From Linyphia triangularis (Eukaryota; Arthropoda; Arachnida; Araneae; Linyphiidae): 64,000 nucleotides of DNA. The stretch covers positions 44,779,069-44,843,068 of the forward strand of contig OZ021723.1 in assembly GCA_963978545.1 (NCBI GenBank). Reading direction: 5' to 3'. Below the pieces are notes generated by a model that saw nothing but the letters and a program-made list of their open reading frames with translations, ran no database searches and was not told the DNA's origin. Both the position numbers and the translations under genes were made by a program. Each line of letters starts with the position of its first letter. Within the stretch, counting starts at the first letter, position 1. Positions 22,953 to 33,800 of the stretch are shown piece by piece.

Positions 22953-25900
22953 ATGGCCAGTAGTCTCCTCTCGTGGAATTGTCGTGGATTCCACCACAAC
23001 TCGGTTGACTTAAAGCTTCTTATTGATCAATACCAGCCTGCGTGTATATGTCTGCAAGAGACTCTTTTGAAGCCAAATCAGAGCTCTCTCATTAGGGGGT
23101 ACAGTCCTCTTCGAAAGGACTGCACCAGCGGTGATAGAGCCAACGGTGGTGTTGCTGTTTTTGTCTCTAAAAACTTACCATTTGTTCCGCTGTCGCTCTC
23201 AACACCCTTGCAAGCCATAGCTGTTAGAGTCAATATAAAGACTCTCACCACCGTCTGTTCAATTTACCTACCCCCTAATGAGACAATTCAACAAGCAGAT
23301 CTCAACAGGCTATGCGATCAGCTTCCATCTCCTTTCATCTTAGTTGGCGACTTTAATGGGCATAATCCTCTTTGGGGGAGCCCAGATGTTAACGCTCGAG
23401 GAAGTCAAGTAGAAAAGGTGATTGAAGACTACAACTTATGCCTTTTAAATAATGGGCAAAATACTTACTTCCATGCCCCATCGAGGACATTCCATGCTAT
23501 TGACCTTGCCTTGTGTTCACCATCTCTCCTGCCCTTATGGACATTTCATGTAGTAAATGATCCGTTTCATAGTGATCACTTCCCTCTATGTGTTCAATCT
23601 GCAGGTAATAACATCCCTACTGTCCGCCCTCCTCGTTTTAGATACTTAAGTAGCGGATTGGGATTTGTTTTCTTCATCTGCTTGTTTGTCCGAAGAGATG
23701 GTGAACCAAGGTGATATCAACGAAGCCGTAACGTCTGTTACTGACGCCATTATGGAAGCTGCTCGCATATCTATTCCTGTATCATCAAAACTACCGAGGC
23801 AACCCAAACCGTGGTGGAATCAAGAGTGCAAGGCATCCCACAAGAGACGTAGAAAGGCCTGGAGTGCGTTTCGAAGGCACCCCACTTCTGAAAACCTTGT
23901 AAAATTTAAACTAGCAAAAGCCACCGCTAGACGTGTTCGTCGCAGAAGCCAAAAAGAGTCATGGGAAAAGTATGTTTCTGGCATAACATCCGCCACCCCA
24001 TCAAAACAATTATGGGACCGAGTCCGGAAGGCGATGGGATTGTATTCTGACCATTCCATCTCATTCGTGGTGCAGAATGGAAACCAGATCTCAGATACTG
24101 TTGAGATAGCGAATGTCATTGCACATGCTTTCTCATCAGCATCCAGTTCTGCCACGTATTCATCAGATTTTTTACATATAAAACATCAGGCTGAATCCCA
24201 CCGCATTAATTTCCACTCAAATTCGGATCTCGCCTATAACTGTAACTTTACAGAACAGGAGTTGACGCGCCACCTTCACAAAACTAGAGTAACTGCACCT
24301 GGTCCTGATGGAATTTCATACCTAATGCTCAAACACCTTTCTCGTCAATCTCTTCTGGTTCTGTTGCGACTTTATAATCGCATTTGGGAAGAACATGCTT
24401 TTCCTTTGTCTTGGAGACGAGCCATTGTTATCCCTTTTCCAAAACCCGGGAAAGACTCAACTGATCCCTGTAACTACAGACCAATTGCGCTTACAAGTTG
24501 CCTTTGTAAGGTTTTGGAACGAATGATAAATTCCCGTCTGACTTATATTTTGGAGACAAATGGTGTGCTTTCGCCGTTTCAAAGTGGTTTCAGAATAGGT
24601 AGGTCAACAGTGGATAACATCTTGTGCCTTGAAACGCAGATTCGCAGTGCGTTTCTGCGCCGAAACCATTTGGTTTCTATATTTTTTGATATGGAAAAGG
24701 TGTATGATCGCACTTGGCGATATGGTACACTCCAAGATCTATATTCTTTAGGGTTTCGGGGTAATCTCCCAGTTTTTATTCAAAATTTTTTGGCTCTGCG
24801 AGAATTTCAGGTTCGTATCGGATCTTTTCTCTCGGATCCTTTTATCCAAGAAGAAGGTGGTCCTCAGCGTTACTCTTTTTGCGATCAAAATCAATGGCAT
24901 ATTAAATCAATTGCCGCCATCTGTACAGGGTAACTTGTATGTGGATGACCTGAGCATTCAATGTCAAGGCAAAGATATGAGGTATATAGAAAGACAACTT
25001 CAAGCTGCGGTTTCTCGCTTAACTAAATGGAGTGTTGAAAATGGTTTTAGCTTCTCAGTTCAAAAGACATCCTGTGTTCACTTCTGTCGACGACGAAATC
25101 TGCATCATGACCCACACATCTATCTGGGAACAACCAGGATTGCTGTCGTTGATACAGTAAGGTTTCTCGGACTGATATTTGACAAGAAGCTTACATTCTC
25201 ACCTCATGTTCAGCATTTGCGATTTTCTTGCGACAAAAAGCTCAACTTACTGAAGGTTCTCTCCAATACATCTTGGGGAGCGGACAAAACCTCCATGTTG
25301 AATGTCTATCGAGCTGTAATTCGCTCTAGATTGGATTATGGATGTGCCATTTATGGCTCTGCACGTCCATCTGTGTTGCGCAAGCTCGAATCAAGCTATG
25401 AGAATCTGTTCCGGAGCATTTCGCACCTCACCAGTTAAAAGCCTCAATAATGTATGCCATGAACTACCTTTGGCTTCTATACGCAGTTTATTGTCTCTTC
25501 GGTTATATTACCGAATCTTAAGTCATCCAGATCATCCATTGCAAGATTCCCTTTTAGACAATTCATTGGATCGCCTATTTAGTAATCGCCCATCTTGCAT
25601 CCCCACCTTTGGGGTTCGCATGAGGAACTCTCTGAATGGCACACCTCTTCATACCATAGAAGTCGCAGAGCGTCCTTCTTTTATTGTTGCACCATGGAGG
25701 AAAATGAATTTCTCAATTTTACCTGTTTTTAGTGGGTATAATAAATCTTGCACTGACCCAGTTATTTATCAACATGTTTTTAGGTCTCATCGTCATCACT
25801 TCAGAAACCATACCACCATTTACACGGATGGTTCTAAATCACCTGGCCATGTTGGCTGTGCCTTTGTGTGTGGCCCCGATACCGTTAGTTTCTCATTACC

Positions 25901-26122
25901 ATCTTTTGTTTCTATTTTTACTGCGGAGTCATTAGCTTTATACAAAGCTTTAAAATTCATTTCCCATCAATCAGTTGGTAATTTTATTTTGTACACGTAT
26001 TCCCAAAGTGTCTTAGCCTCTTTATCATCAGACTGTCAAAGGCAATGTTTAACATCACTTATTTTTACCATTCATAAAAAGCTCAAACTTCGTGGTTTTG
26101 GAACTTGTGGAACTGGCTGACC
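22953..26122 (+). pseudogene. LINE ORF2, endonuclease-RT-RNase H part
   Basis: Begins at 22953 with MASSLLSWNCRGFHHN, three bases after the ORF1 stop. The APE-type endonuclease shows LQETLL, GGVAVFVSK, LVGDFNGHNPLWG and HSDHFPL. The RT shows APGPDGISY, FQSGFRIGRSTVDN, FFDMEKVYDRTW and LYVDDLSIQ. The RNase H shows YTDGSKS and FTAESLALYKAL, but YTYSQSVLAS has Tyr where an acidic residue is expected. Frameshifts lie near 23652, 24863 (with loss of the PQGS-type RT block) and 25395. The RNase H is cut off by the P-like insertion at 26123. Confidence 0.85.
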
Positions 26123-26404
26123 CATAGAGCAAAGAATAGGAGCAGAGGCGGCGTTTCCCATTGACCTTCATTGGAGAAAAACATTACATGTTTTGAGGCA
26201 TCATGGGTAACATAATTCCAAATGAAACAGCAAACGCCTTGCGTACTGTGTAAAATTTCGCATTTTAAAAATAGCGTTTTATCCACTAATATATGAATAA
26301 ATCTTATGAAAAAATTCACATATTTTCCTTAGAATGTATACATTATGCTGCATTAAGAAGAAAAGAAGAAAGTTTCGGATAATTTTATTAAATTTGACTT
26401 CAAG

Positions 26405-26515
26405 AAGTTCACCTATTTGTCCGTCGACGGTAAAGTGTGGGGGTTCTTCCAACACATTCTTCCCGCATCCGTGACGGATCGTGGCCACATCATTCGCCAT
26501 ACAATTACCGGTGAA
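26405..26515. other. GC-richer patch inside the P-like element
   Basis: A ~110-bp block of more balanced base composition in an otherwise AT-rich interior, open in at least two frames (plus: VDGKVWGFFQHILPASV; minus: NVLEEPPHFTVDG). It could be part of a lost transposase exon or foreign sequence. I do not recognise it. Confidence 0.3.
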
Positions 26516-27944
26516 ATTATAAATTTGAATAAAGGAAAAAGTTTCGGCTCAACAGGTTTATTTATTTCTAACTATTCATTAAAATAACAAAGAATAGTAA
26601 TTTTATGTTTTTGAATAATATTTAAGAAATTCAAAAAGTAATAGCATTACAAAATATTCTTTATTGAAATTCTTTAAAAAACAACAACAATGGCAACAAA
26701 ACACATAAAATATCATCTCGATCTGTCTTCATGATGCAAACAAACGTATCATATTTTTATTTGTTTTTTAGATATTTTAAAAGATTTTTAGTTTAGTTAT
26801 GAAAGAACAAATAACCCATTAGCATGAATGTACACTTTTATTAAAAAGAACTTTAACATCTTTAAAATGTTATTTTACAGGCGAACATATTCTTCCTAAG
26901 TTACAAATAAATAATTACAAATAAAAATAATTACAAATAAAAAAACTATTACTAGATAACGAAAAATGGAAAAATATTTAATAATGAAAATCTCATTTTT
27001 TAAGTATCATAATGCTTATTCAAATAATTGGTTTAACATTTTTTTTAAATACTGATTTAACATTTTTTTTTTTTTTAAATCTTCCTTCCAAGATCAAGTT
27101 TTTGTGTTGAAGCTTAAACACAGTAGAATATCATGGCTTTGAAAAAGTGTAAAGAAAAATGTCATCTCTTATTTTGCATACGACTAAAATTAATGATAAT
27201 TGATAATAGCAATTTCATAAAACGGAAATCCCATTTAACAATTAACAAATGTTCAAGAAATTAAATTTTTTCATCATCTTTCCAAAAATTTAACATATTT
27301 TGTTAATGCATAATATTTAGCACATAATTTTAATGTATGTTATAATAACTATATTGTAGGAATTGGACAGATGTATAACATAATTACACATTCACAATTA
27401 CATAGCTGAAAAATTTTGTATTGTTAGGTAAACATGTACATATAACTTTCGGTTTCACTTTTTCATCTTATGGGAAACTAATTCTTTTACACAACAAGTT
27501 CTTTATGAACTGTGACTTTTATTTATTGAATGCACTGCATCATATATCATTGACTGGTTTCTTAACATTGAAACCAAAGTAGAGAATCAACTATGTTTTT
27601 CCATTTCCGGAGAGAAGAACACACGTGCTTTCATTCGAAACTTGATCACCTAACGTGACTCATCCTTCCTCTCCAGAAAATACTGACTTCACGAAAACAA
27701 TTCTTAAAAATTCAGATACCTCAATTGCCTCTTCTAAAGTGGTAGTTATTAATTAATTATTAAATGGCAGTCTGTAGGCTAATTGAAATTTAATCGAAAA
27801 TTCCGCGATACACACAATAATGAAGGAAAACGAAACGAGTACCCACACGAACTTTCATTTTGAAGTCATTCAAACACAAATAAATAGTTTTAGAAACTAA
27901 AATCAATGCAAATTATAATTAGACAGTGTTAGAAAAGAACTTAC

Positions 27945-28024
27945 GTGTAAAATGAAATATTTGGAGCTGTACATACTATTTTTGACGGGTGATTTGTGCA
28001 TCCGAATGCGAAGCAAGCAGCCAT
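27945..28024 (-). pseudogene. THAP-type zinc-finger first exon of the P-like element
   Basis: The minus-strand ATG at 28024 opens MAACFAFGCTNHPSK and runs to ISFY before a strong splice donor, CAC|GTAAGTTC, at 27944. The CxxxxC spacing followed by an ISF(Y/H) stretch is the N-terminal half of a THAP domain, the C2CH DNA-binding module found in P transposases. The second half (the C..H pair) must lie in a later exon that I could not find in the remaining 1.8 kb. Confidence 0.65.
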
Positions 28025-28135
28025 TGTCTATACAAAATGCGTTTATGTTTTGGAGATCTGTGCCCCACAATTCCTCGCGCGTCTCGGTCAAGGATTTGGA
28101 GGTTTACGATCAGTCTGCTTTATCTTTGGTCTATG

Positions 28136-28589
28136 GGCTGACCAAGCAGCTAAAACTGTCACGTCTCTTTTTAACATCGGTATCCCTTACGACGACCTTC
28201 GTAAGTGTGTGCGAGGCATCGTGTGGAAGGAATGGAGCGAAGATTGGAGTAGGCAAACGAACAACAAGCTTTTTAAAGTACATCCAACTATCTCACTACT
28301 TCCATCATTGCCATGCAGACGGAATGATGTACTGCTTACACGACTTCGAATCGGCCACTCAAGACTCTCACACAGACACTTATTGTTGGGCGAAACTGCT
28401 CCAGTTTGCCAGCATTGTCGACAACCCCTTAGCATTAGTCACATTTTAACATCATGTCCTCTTTTTAAATCTTTTTATCGTCGGTTTTTTAACACCTCAT
28501 CACCTATTTTATCTGATATTTTAAGTCATCCACCTCATTCATCTCTTTTTCTGTTTTTAAATTACACAGGATACTTGTCCAAGTTATAA
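28136..28589 (+). pseudogene. LINE ORF2, C-terminal part
   Basis: Resumes as ADQAAKTVTSLF, the end of the RNase H region (with the last acidic residue), then a conserved LINE C-terminal domain ending in a zinc-binding pattern CQHCRQPLSISHILTSCPLF, and stops after TGYLSKL. It is the part of ORF2 cut away by the P-like insertion. Confidence 0.85.
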
Positions 28590-28778
28590 TCATGCTTTTT
28601 TATGACCTTTTATTTCGTTTTAAATGTCTTTAGCTTTGTTTTTCTCTCAAGTTGGTTCTTGCCACCTTTAGTGTCAAAACTTTTTCAGTTTTTATTTGGT
28701 CAGACTAATAGTTTGTTCGGCTCAGCTTGGCCCTAGCGTTGCCCTTGCGCCAGTAAATTTCAAACAACCAACCAACCA
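28590..28778 (+). repeat. LINE 3' UTR and tail
   Basis: Ends GCGTTGCCCTTGCGCCAG...AAACAACCAACCAACCA. The last ~45 bases resemble the 3' end of the SINE at 9525-9573 and of the fragment at 41337-41393. Confidence 0.75.
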
Positions 28779-28791
28779 TCTAATATTAAGG

Positions 28792-29208
28792 GTTTGTATA
28801 GCAATTAATCTTTTAGCAAGTGAAACAATCTTATGCTTGCGACCTTTCAGCGAGCATGTTATTGAATATTATTTGATTAATTTTTTTTAAAACAAGACTT
28901 CTAATAGCAGGGCTGCCACAGGTGACTAAAAAGGCTGCTAAAGCGACTATTTTAGTAGCCAGGCGACTATTTCAATGAAAAAAGGGCCTAAAACGACTAT
29001 TTTTAACAAAATCTTCAACTATTTTTGGACTGAGGCGACTATTTTTTAAGAAATTGGATACTGTCCGATGGTAACACGAAAAGAAATCGGCACTAAGGTA
29101 CTAACATTTTTCTCAAAACTGATTTTTTTTAAGTTGGGAGAGAACAAAAACTTCCGAAATAGTTGTTCATATTCTCGAGTACAGTGGCCATTTTGCTAGT
29201 TCGACGAT
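28792..29208. other. spacer between LINE and Polinton
   Basis: Holds a second copy of the AGGGCTGCCACAGG repeat (about 28911-29055). The last ~100 bp, with the flank after 48310, form the empty site of the Polinton. No gene recognised. Confidence 0.45.
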
Positions 29209-30156
29209 AGTAGTTAGAAAAGGCCGATCCGAAGCCATGGAGCGACGGGACGGGGGGGACGATGACGTCACCGGAAGGGGCGTGACCGGATATGACGTCA
29301 CAGGAAATCACGTGCCCGGAAGTGGAGTGGAGTTGTTTCCTTCCTGCTGCTGTTTTAGTTTCGGTTTCATTATAAGCTGTTTGTGTATGACGTCACAGTG
29401 GGAATGACGTCATAATGTGTTTTATATCAAAGTTTTGAGTGGTGGCAACACTTTTTTAGTTTCGGTTTATCTAACAGACGGAGTTGAGTTGTTCTATGGC
29501 TGCTTCTTAATAAGAACGTTATGGTGATAGGCTTTTATTGCGTGACGTCACAGTAGATATGACGTCATAATGTGTTTTATATCAAAGTTTTGAGCGGCGG
29601 CAACACTTTTTAGTTTCGATTTACCTTTAGGATGGAGTTGAGTTGTTCTACGACTGCTTGTAAACGAATAAGTTAGAGTGATAGGTTTTTATTGCATGAC
29701 GTCACAGTAGGTATGACGTCATAATTTGTTTTATATCAAAGTTTAGAGCGATGGCAACACTTTTTAGTTTCGATTTACCTTTAAGATAGAGTTGAGTTGT
29801 TCTAGGACTGCTTGTAAATGAATAAGTTAGAGTGATAGGTTTTTATTGCGTGACGTCACAGTAGGTATGACGTCATAATGTGTTTTATATCAAAGTTTAG
29901 AGCGATGGCAACACTTTTTAGTTTCAATTTACCTTTAAGATGAAGCTGAATTGTTCTAGGGCTGCTTCTTAGCGAATAAGTCAAGAGTGATAGATATTTT
30001 TACTAGTGACGTCACAGTAGATATGTCGTCATGAATTGCTTTATGTTAGAGATCGGAAAAATACTTGCTTGCGATTGGTCGGTTTTAGACACATCACCAA
30101 ATACTCTCTTCTCATTGGTTGAAATGTGTCACGTGATTTCATTGGCTATACAGTTT
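29209..30156 (+). repeat. Polinton-1 left terminal inverted repeat
   Basis: About 948 bp, matched in inverted form by 47328-48304. The outer ~130 bp carry TGACGTCA and CCGGAA(G/A)T words. Inside are about four imperfect ~150-bp subrepeats (near 29385, 29545, 29695 and 29850). Each holds two CRE-like palindromes a few bases apart, followed by TTTTATATCAAAGTTT. It lacks ~30 bp found near the outer end of the right TIR. Confidence 0.93.
29260..30030 (+). promoter_or_regulatory. array of CRE-like sites TGACGTCA in the left TIR
   Basis: TGACGTCA or one-base variants recur about ten times, mostly as pairs of the form TGACGTCACAGTAGGTATGA. ETS-like CCGGAAGT words lie at the outer end. TGACGTCA is the binding palindrome of CREB/ATF-type bZIP factors; use here is inference. 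Confidence 0.55.
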
Positions 30157-30893
30157 AGTAAGATAGTTTTCTACAAAATTTAAGGTAGTGGCACCATCTA
30201 GGGATGAATTTAAGAGTCATTTACATTAAATTTCTAAGATCAGAGATACATGCAAATAAAAAAAAAAAAAATCTTAACACGACTTTTAAATTTAATAAAA
30301 GTGAAGGCCATTTGCTAAGGGTCAAAAAGAACCCTAACCCCGAGCTACACGTGACATTTCAATATTTTACCAAACAATTGTTAAAATATCGACTATCGGA
30401 CGTTGCCTTCATGGTAACTCATCTACCCACCCCCCTTCCCTAACCAATTTTGAATAAGTTAAGACTTTAGAATTACAATTAATTATTTTGAAGTTAAATT
30501 TTAAAAGTGAGGACCCACCTCCAGCCCGATACCTCTTTTAGGAAGAATTGGTACCGCCTCACTCCACCCTATCAAAAAAAAAAAAAAAAAAAAAAACTTA
30601 TTCCAAAGAACGTATATTTTCTTGAAATATGAGGTCACTAACCAACCATCCAATAATATCTTTTAAGAAGACACCATCACCTCAAATCCTAATCAATTTT
30701 GAAATTTAGGAAATCTGAAAAGAAGATTTGTGAGAACGTATATTTCCCAAAATTAAATTTAATGGTCACTAACAAAATCCTTGAAAAAAAAAATAACGTT
30801 AAATGAGCTTTTTAAAAATTTAGTTAAAGTAATATTTTAGTTAAATTAAGGTTTAAAAAAAAAAAAAAAAAAATTAAGGATTAAATGAATGAT
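30157..30893. other. Polinton-1 spacer, TIR to PolB 3' end
   Basis: AT-rich with several poly-A runs (30259-30271, 30572-30597, 30855-30873). It is downstream of PolB, so it probably holds its 3' UTR. No gene seen. Confidence 0.5.
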
Positions 30894-33800
30894 TTAAGGA
30901 ATTTTGTAGTGACCATACGCATAACTAGTTATGCCATCCTCCAACAGGTATCGCTTGTCATCAAATGCCGAGAGCGCTCGCTTTCTTTGCTGGATGGAGA
31001 AAATGTGATGTTTTTCACTACCGATCCGATGCTGAACCACAGACGAAGGTTGTCGATTGAGAAGACAGTCTCTATAGGTCTGATGTTTTAGCTGTCTTTG
31101 AGCTGCTCTTGCGATTCCCTTGGCCGTTTGTTTCTCACCACACTCACTTAAAATGGAATACATTTTGGAACGAAGCCCTATGAACTCCAAAGCAGATTTT
31201 CCGTTAAGTTCATCCTTAAAGTAACCGATCTTCTTCTTGTTAGACACATCGTGTAGGGGATGATCTGATGGGTAGTCAGAAAAGTCAAAAAATCCCTTTA
31301 ATTGCTGTAAGTCAGCAGTCAGATCTGGGGTGGTGAGTCCATAAGTGAGTGAATCTGTGTCGGTGAATAGTAGGCGGGCATTACTTCCATACTTCTTCAT
31401 GATGACATTATAGTGAAAATCATACATTAAAACCTTGCTCAGTTCTAAGATGGCGAAACCAGCATAGATGGGTCTATTAAGTGTGAGACTCTTCACTTTT
31501 CTTTGTACTGCTGCCAAGCTATTATCAAACTCAGTGAAGGCATGGAAGGCAGGAGACGCGACCAGTTTCTTGGCTTTATGCGGGTTGTTCACCAACTGAA
31601 CATCCACTCTATTCCTCAGATTTTCCATAGTTTTCCCGAACACCGCATTGTTGAGAAGTTTGAAGAAATCTTTTTCAAACGATGTTTTGGCCAGTTTTCT
31701 CTGCTCCGTATTAAATGCTATGTAGTCCTTCAGCCAAGGTTGTTGGTAGAATTTTAGAATTCTATGAACTTTAGTTAGTTTCAGTCCCAAGGAAAGATAT
31801 AGCTTCAGATTACGATAGTGTATAACATAATTCTTCTTTGACTGAAGATTCGGAACGAGTTTCTCGCTGGAAGAAGCTGGCTTCATCTGCATTTCTTCCA
31901 AAATCTCGAGGGCGGTAGGAGACAGCATATTTGGCTTTATGGTGAAGCGTTCGGGAGCCAGAGGATAATCGTTATGGAGATCGTGGAGTTCAGCAGGATA
32001 GTCGAGATCCACTTCTAGGATGAAGCCCTCATCTGCATCATCTGCTTGGTCCAAGATGGTTTTAGTAGAGATGTTTTCAGGGTCCACCCACTGAAAATCA
32101 CCAACAGGTAAGTATTGAGACATGGCCCAACCTGAAAGAAAAATCCAATTAAATCATTCAATATTAACATAGAAGCTAAATAAAAAATGACAGTTTTAAA
32201 GTAAATTCATGCTTACCATAGAGGTTATTGGCATCCAGGTACAATATATGTTTCTTCTCCTCAGCAGCATTATATTCAGGACAGCCTGGATGGTTTGCCT
32301 GGCTATGACGATGGGTGATGACGGAGACTCCTCCCCGAATACCCTTCTCTATGAAGAGGTGCATGTCGATGTCGGTGAATAAATCCAAACCGACATCTGA
32401 CATCTTGAGAGCGGCTTGCCACGCTAACCCCGGAGACGTCATCATGTGGGCGGCGTCTAGCTGGTAAAAGTCCAGAGTTAGGCGGCGGAAATTCTCGAAT
32501 ACGTCTGCGAGGAGGAGCACATCCGTCTTCACGTACAGGTCGTGATATTCGCCAAGGTCTTTGATGCCGAAAGCTTCCCAAACAACTTGAGCATGACCAT
32601 AATCTGCATCGGTGATGGAGGAGTTTGTAAGGGTGCTATAGAAGGCTTGCTTAGGTGGCAGAGATGTTTGTTGAAATTTAGTGAACGAGTCCATATACTC
32701 ATAAGGGTACACTCCCTTCTTCAGCAAGAGATCTAAGGGAAAAAAAATGAAAAAAAATGATATTGTTAAGAGAACATTTATATAATATTAACATTGACTA
32801 TATTACGTACCATGGTTAGATGCGATAGATCTCTTCAAAATGTGAAACTTGTCTCTCTCCAGATTATCGACAAGTTTCTGAAGCGATGCGTTCAGAAACT
32901 GGAGACTGTCAATAAACTGGAGAGTCACCGGGATCTTGTCAAGTTTCTTAGTGATGGAGAAGGAGATGTATTTCTCCATCGTTGTAGGGATGACTCCAAT
33001 GTCATGGTCAGCCACTTTCCCTAGCCCCTGCATGATCAAATGCGAATCATAATTCTTCAGGTTATGGAAGACGCAGGGAATCATTTTCCGCAACCTGAAG
33101 GCAAGGTTGCATTCATTGTGGAGCACTTGGCGGAACTGACCGGTCAAGTGATCGTGGTCGTTCACCCGATCAGTTCCTAGTCGGCCCTTGCAGAGGCCAC
33201 AGTGCGTTGCAGCATTAATAGCATGCTGGTCTTGGGGAGTGAGTTTCATCGGGACAATGGTGGTCAACTTCACCGCCAGCTCGTCCTTTTCTGCAATGAT
33301 ACTACTGATGAAGTGGTCCACTGCATCTTCTCCCCTGTAGACAGAGATGGGTTTGGTCGGCTTACTATCTGGACCTACTATAACGTACGCATATCCACAA
33401 GGGACGTGGGTAGCTATCTTCATAGTGCTGGAGGGGGTGGTGTCATCCAACTTCTCCACCAAGGCCTCAAAGTCCGCGTATATGATATACGGGACTTTCT
33501 GGGTAAACTTGTACTGACTAAATTTCAGTACACAGTCCTTTGGAGTCGGCATCTTGATGTGTTGGGGTGAGTGCTCGTTACAGTAAGGGATATGTGCTTT
33601 GAGAGTTTCCTCCTTGGCAAAACGATGAAGACAGCTATAACAATATTGGGTCTTGTGTCCATGCTTAGTGAGGTTGGTGAGAAGCCTGGACATACTCTTA
33701 ATTAGGCAGTAATGCTGCCTCTCTCCTTCTATGATGTAGAGGAGGTTGATAACCTCAGGATCCTCCCTCTTAGAAATGTATAGGGGTAATATCTCATCAT

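Larger units (their letters stand above)
26115..28143 (-). mobile_element. P-element-like DNA transposon nested in the LINE
   Basis: The element itself is 26123-28135 (2,013 bp), flanked by the 8-bp TSD GGCTGACC (26115-26122 and 28136-28143). Its ends are inverted: CATAGAGCAAAGA on the left, CATAGACCAAAGA read from the right, with weaker matching for about ten more bases. A THAP-type exon lies ~110 bp inside the right end on the minus strand, the position expected for the first exon of a P transposase. 8-bp duplications and a THAP start fit the P superfamily. No transposase core is seen, so the copy is probably internally deleted. Confidence 0.78.
21074..28778 (+). mobile_element. full-length LINE, I-like (APE endonuclease, RT, RNase H)
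   Basis: Flanked by a 13-bp TSD TCTAATATTAAGG (21061-21073 and 28779-28791). It begins TCCCCTCGGGGGCTC and ends ...CAAACAACCAACCAACCA. Without the P-like insertion and its duplicated 8 bp it is about 5.7 kb. It has a ~660-bp 5' UTR, ORF1 with zinc knuckles and ORF2 with endonuclease, RT and RNase H. An RNase H in ORF2 favours the I group over Jockey. Both ORFs carry frameshifts, so this copy is dead, but its length means it arrived intact. Confidence 0.9.

Noticed and set aside
28187..28435. Antisense frame across the LINE C-terminus
   Set aside because: Shadow of ORF2, which has recognisable conserved residues on the plus strand.
30204..30443. 79-residue plus-strand frame near the left TIR
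   Set aside because: Low-complexity Lys/Asn-rich translation across poly-A; no motif.
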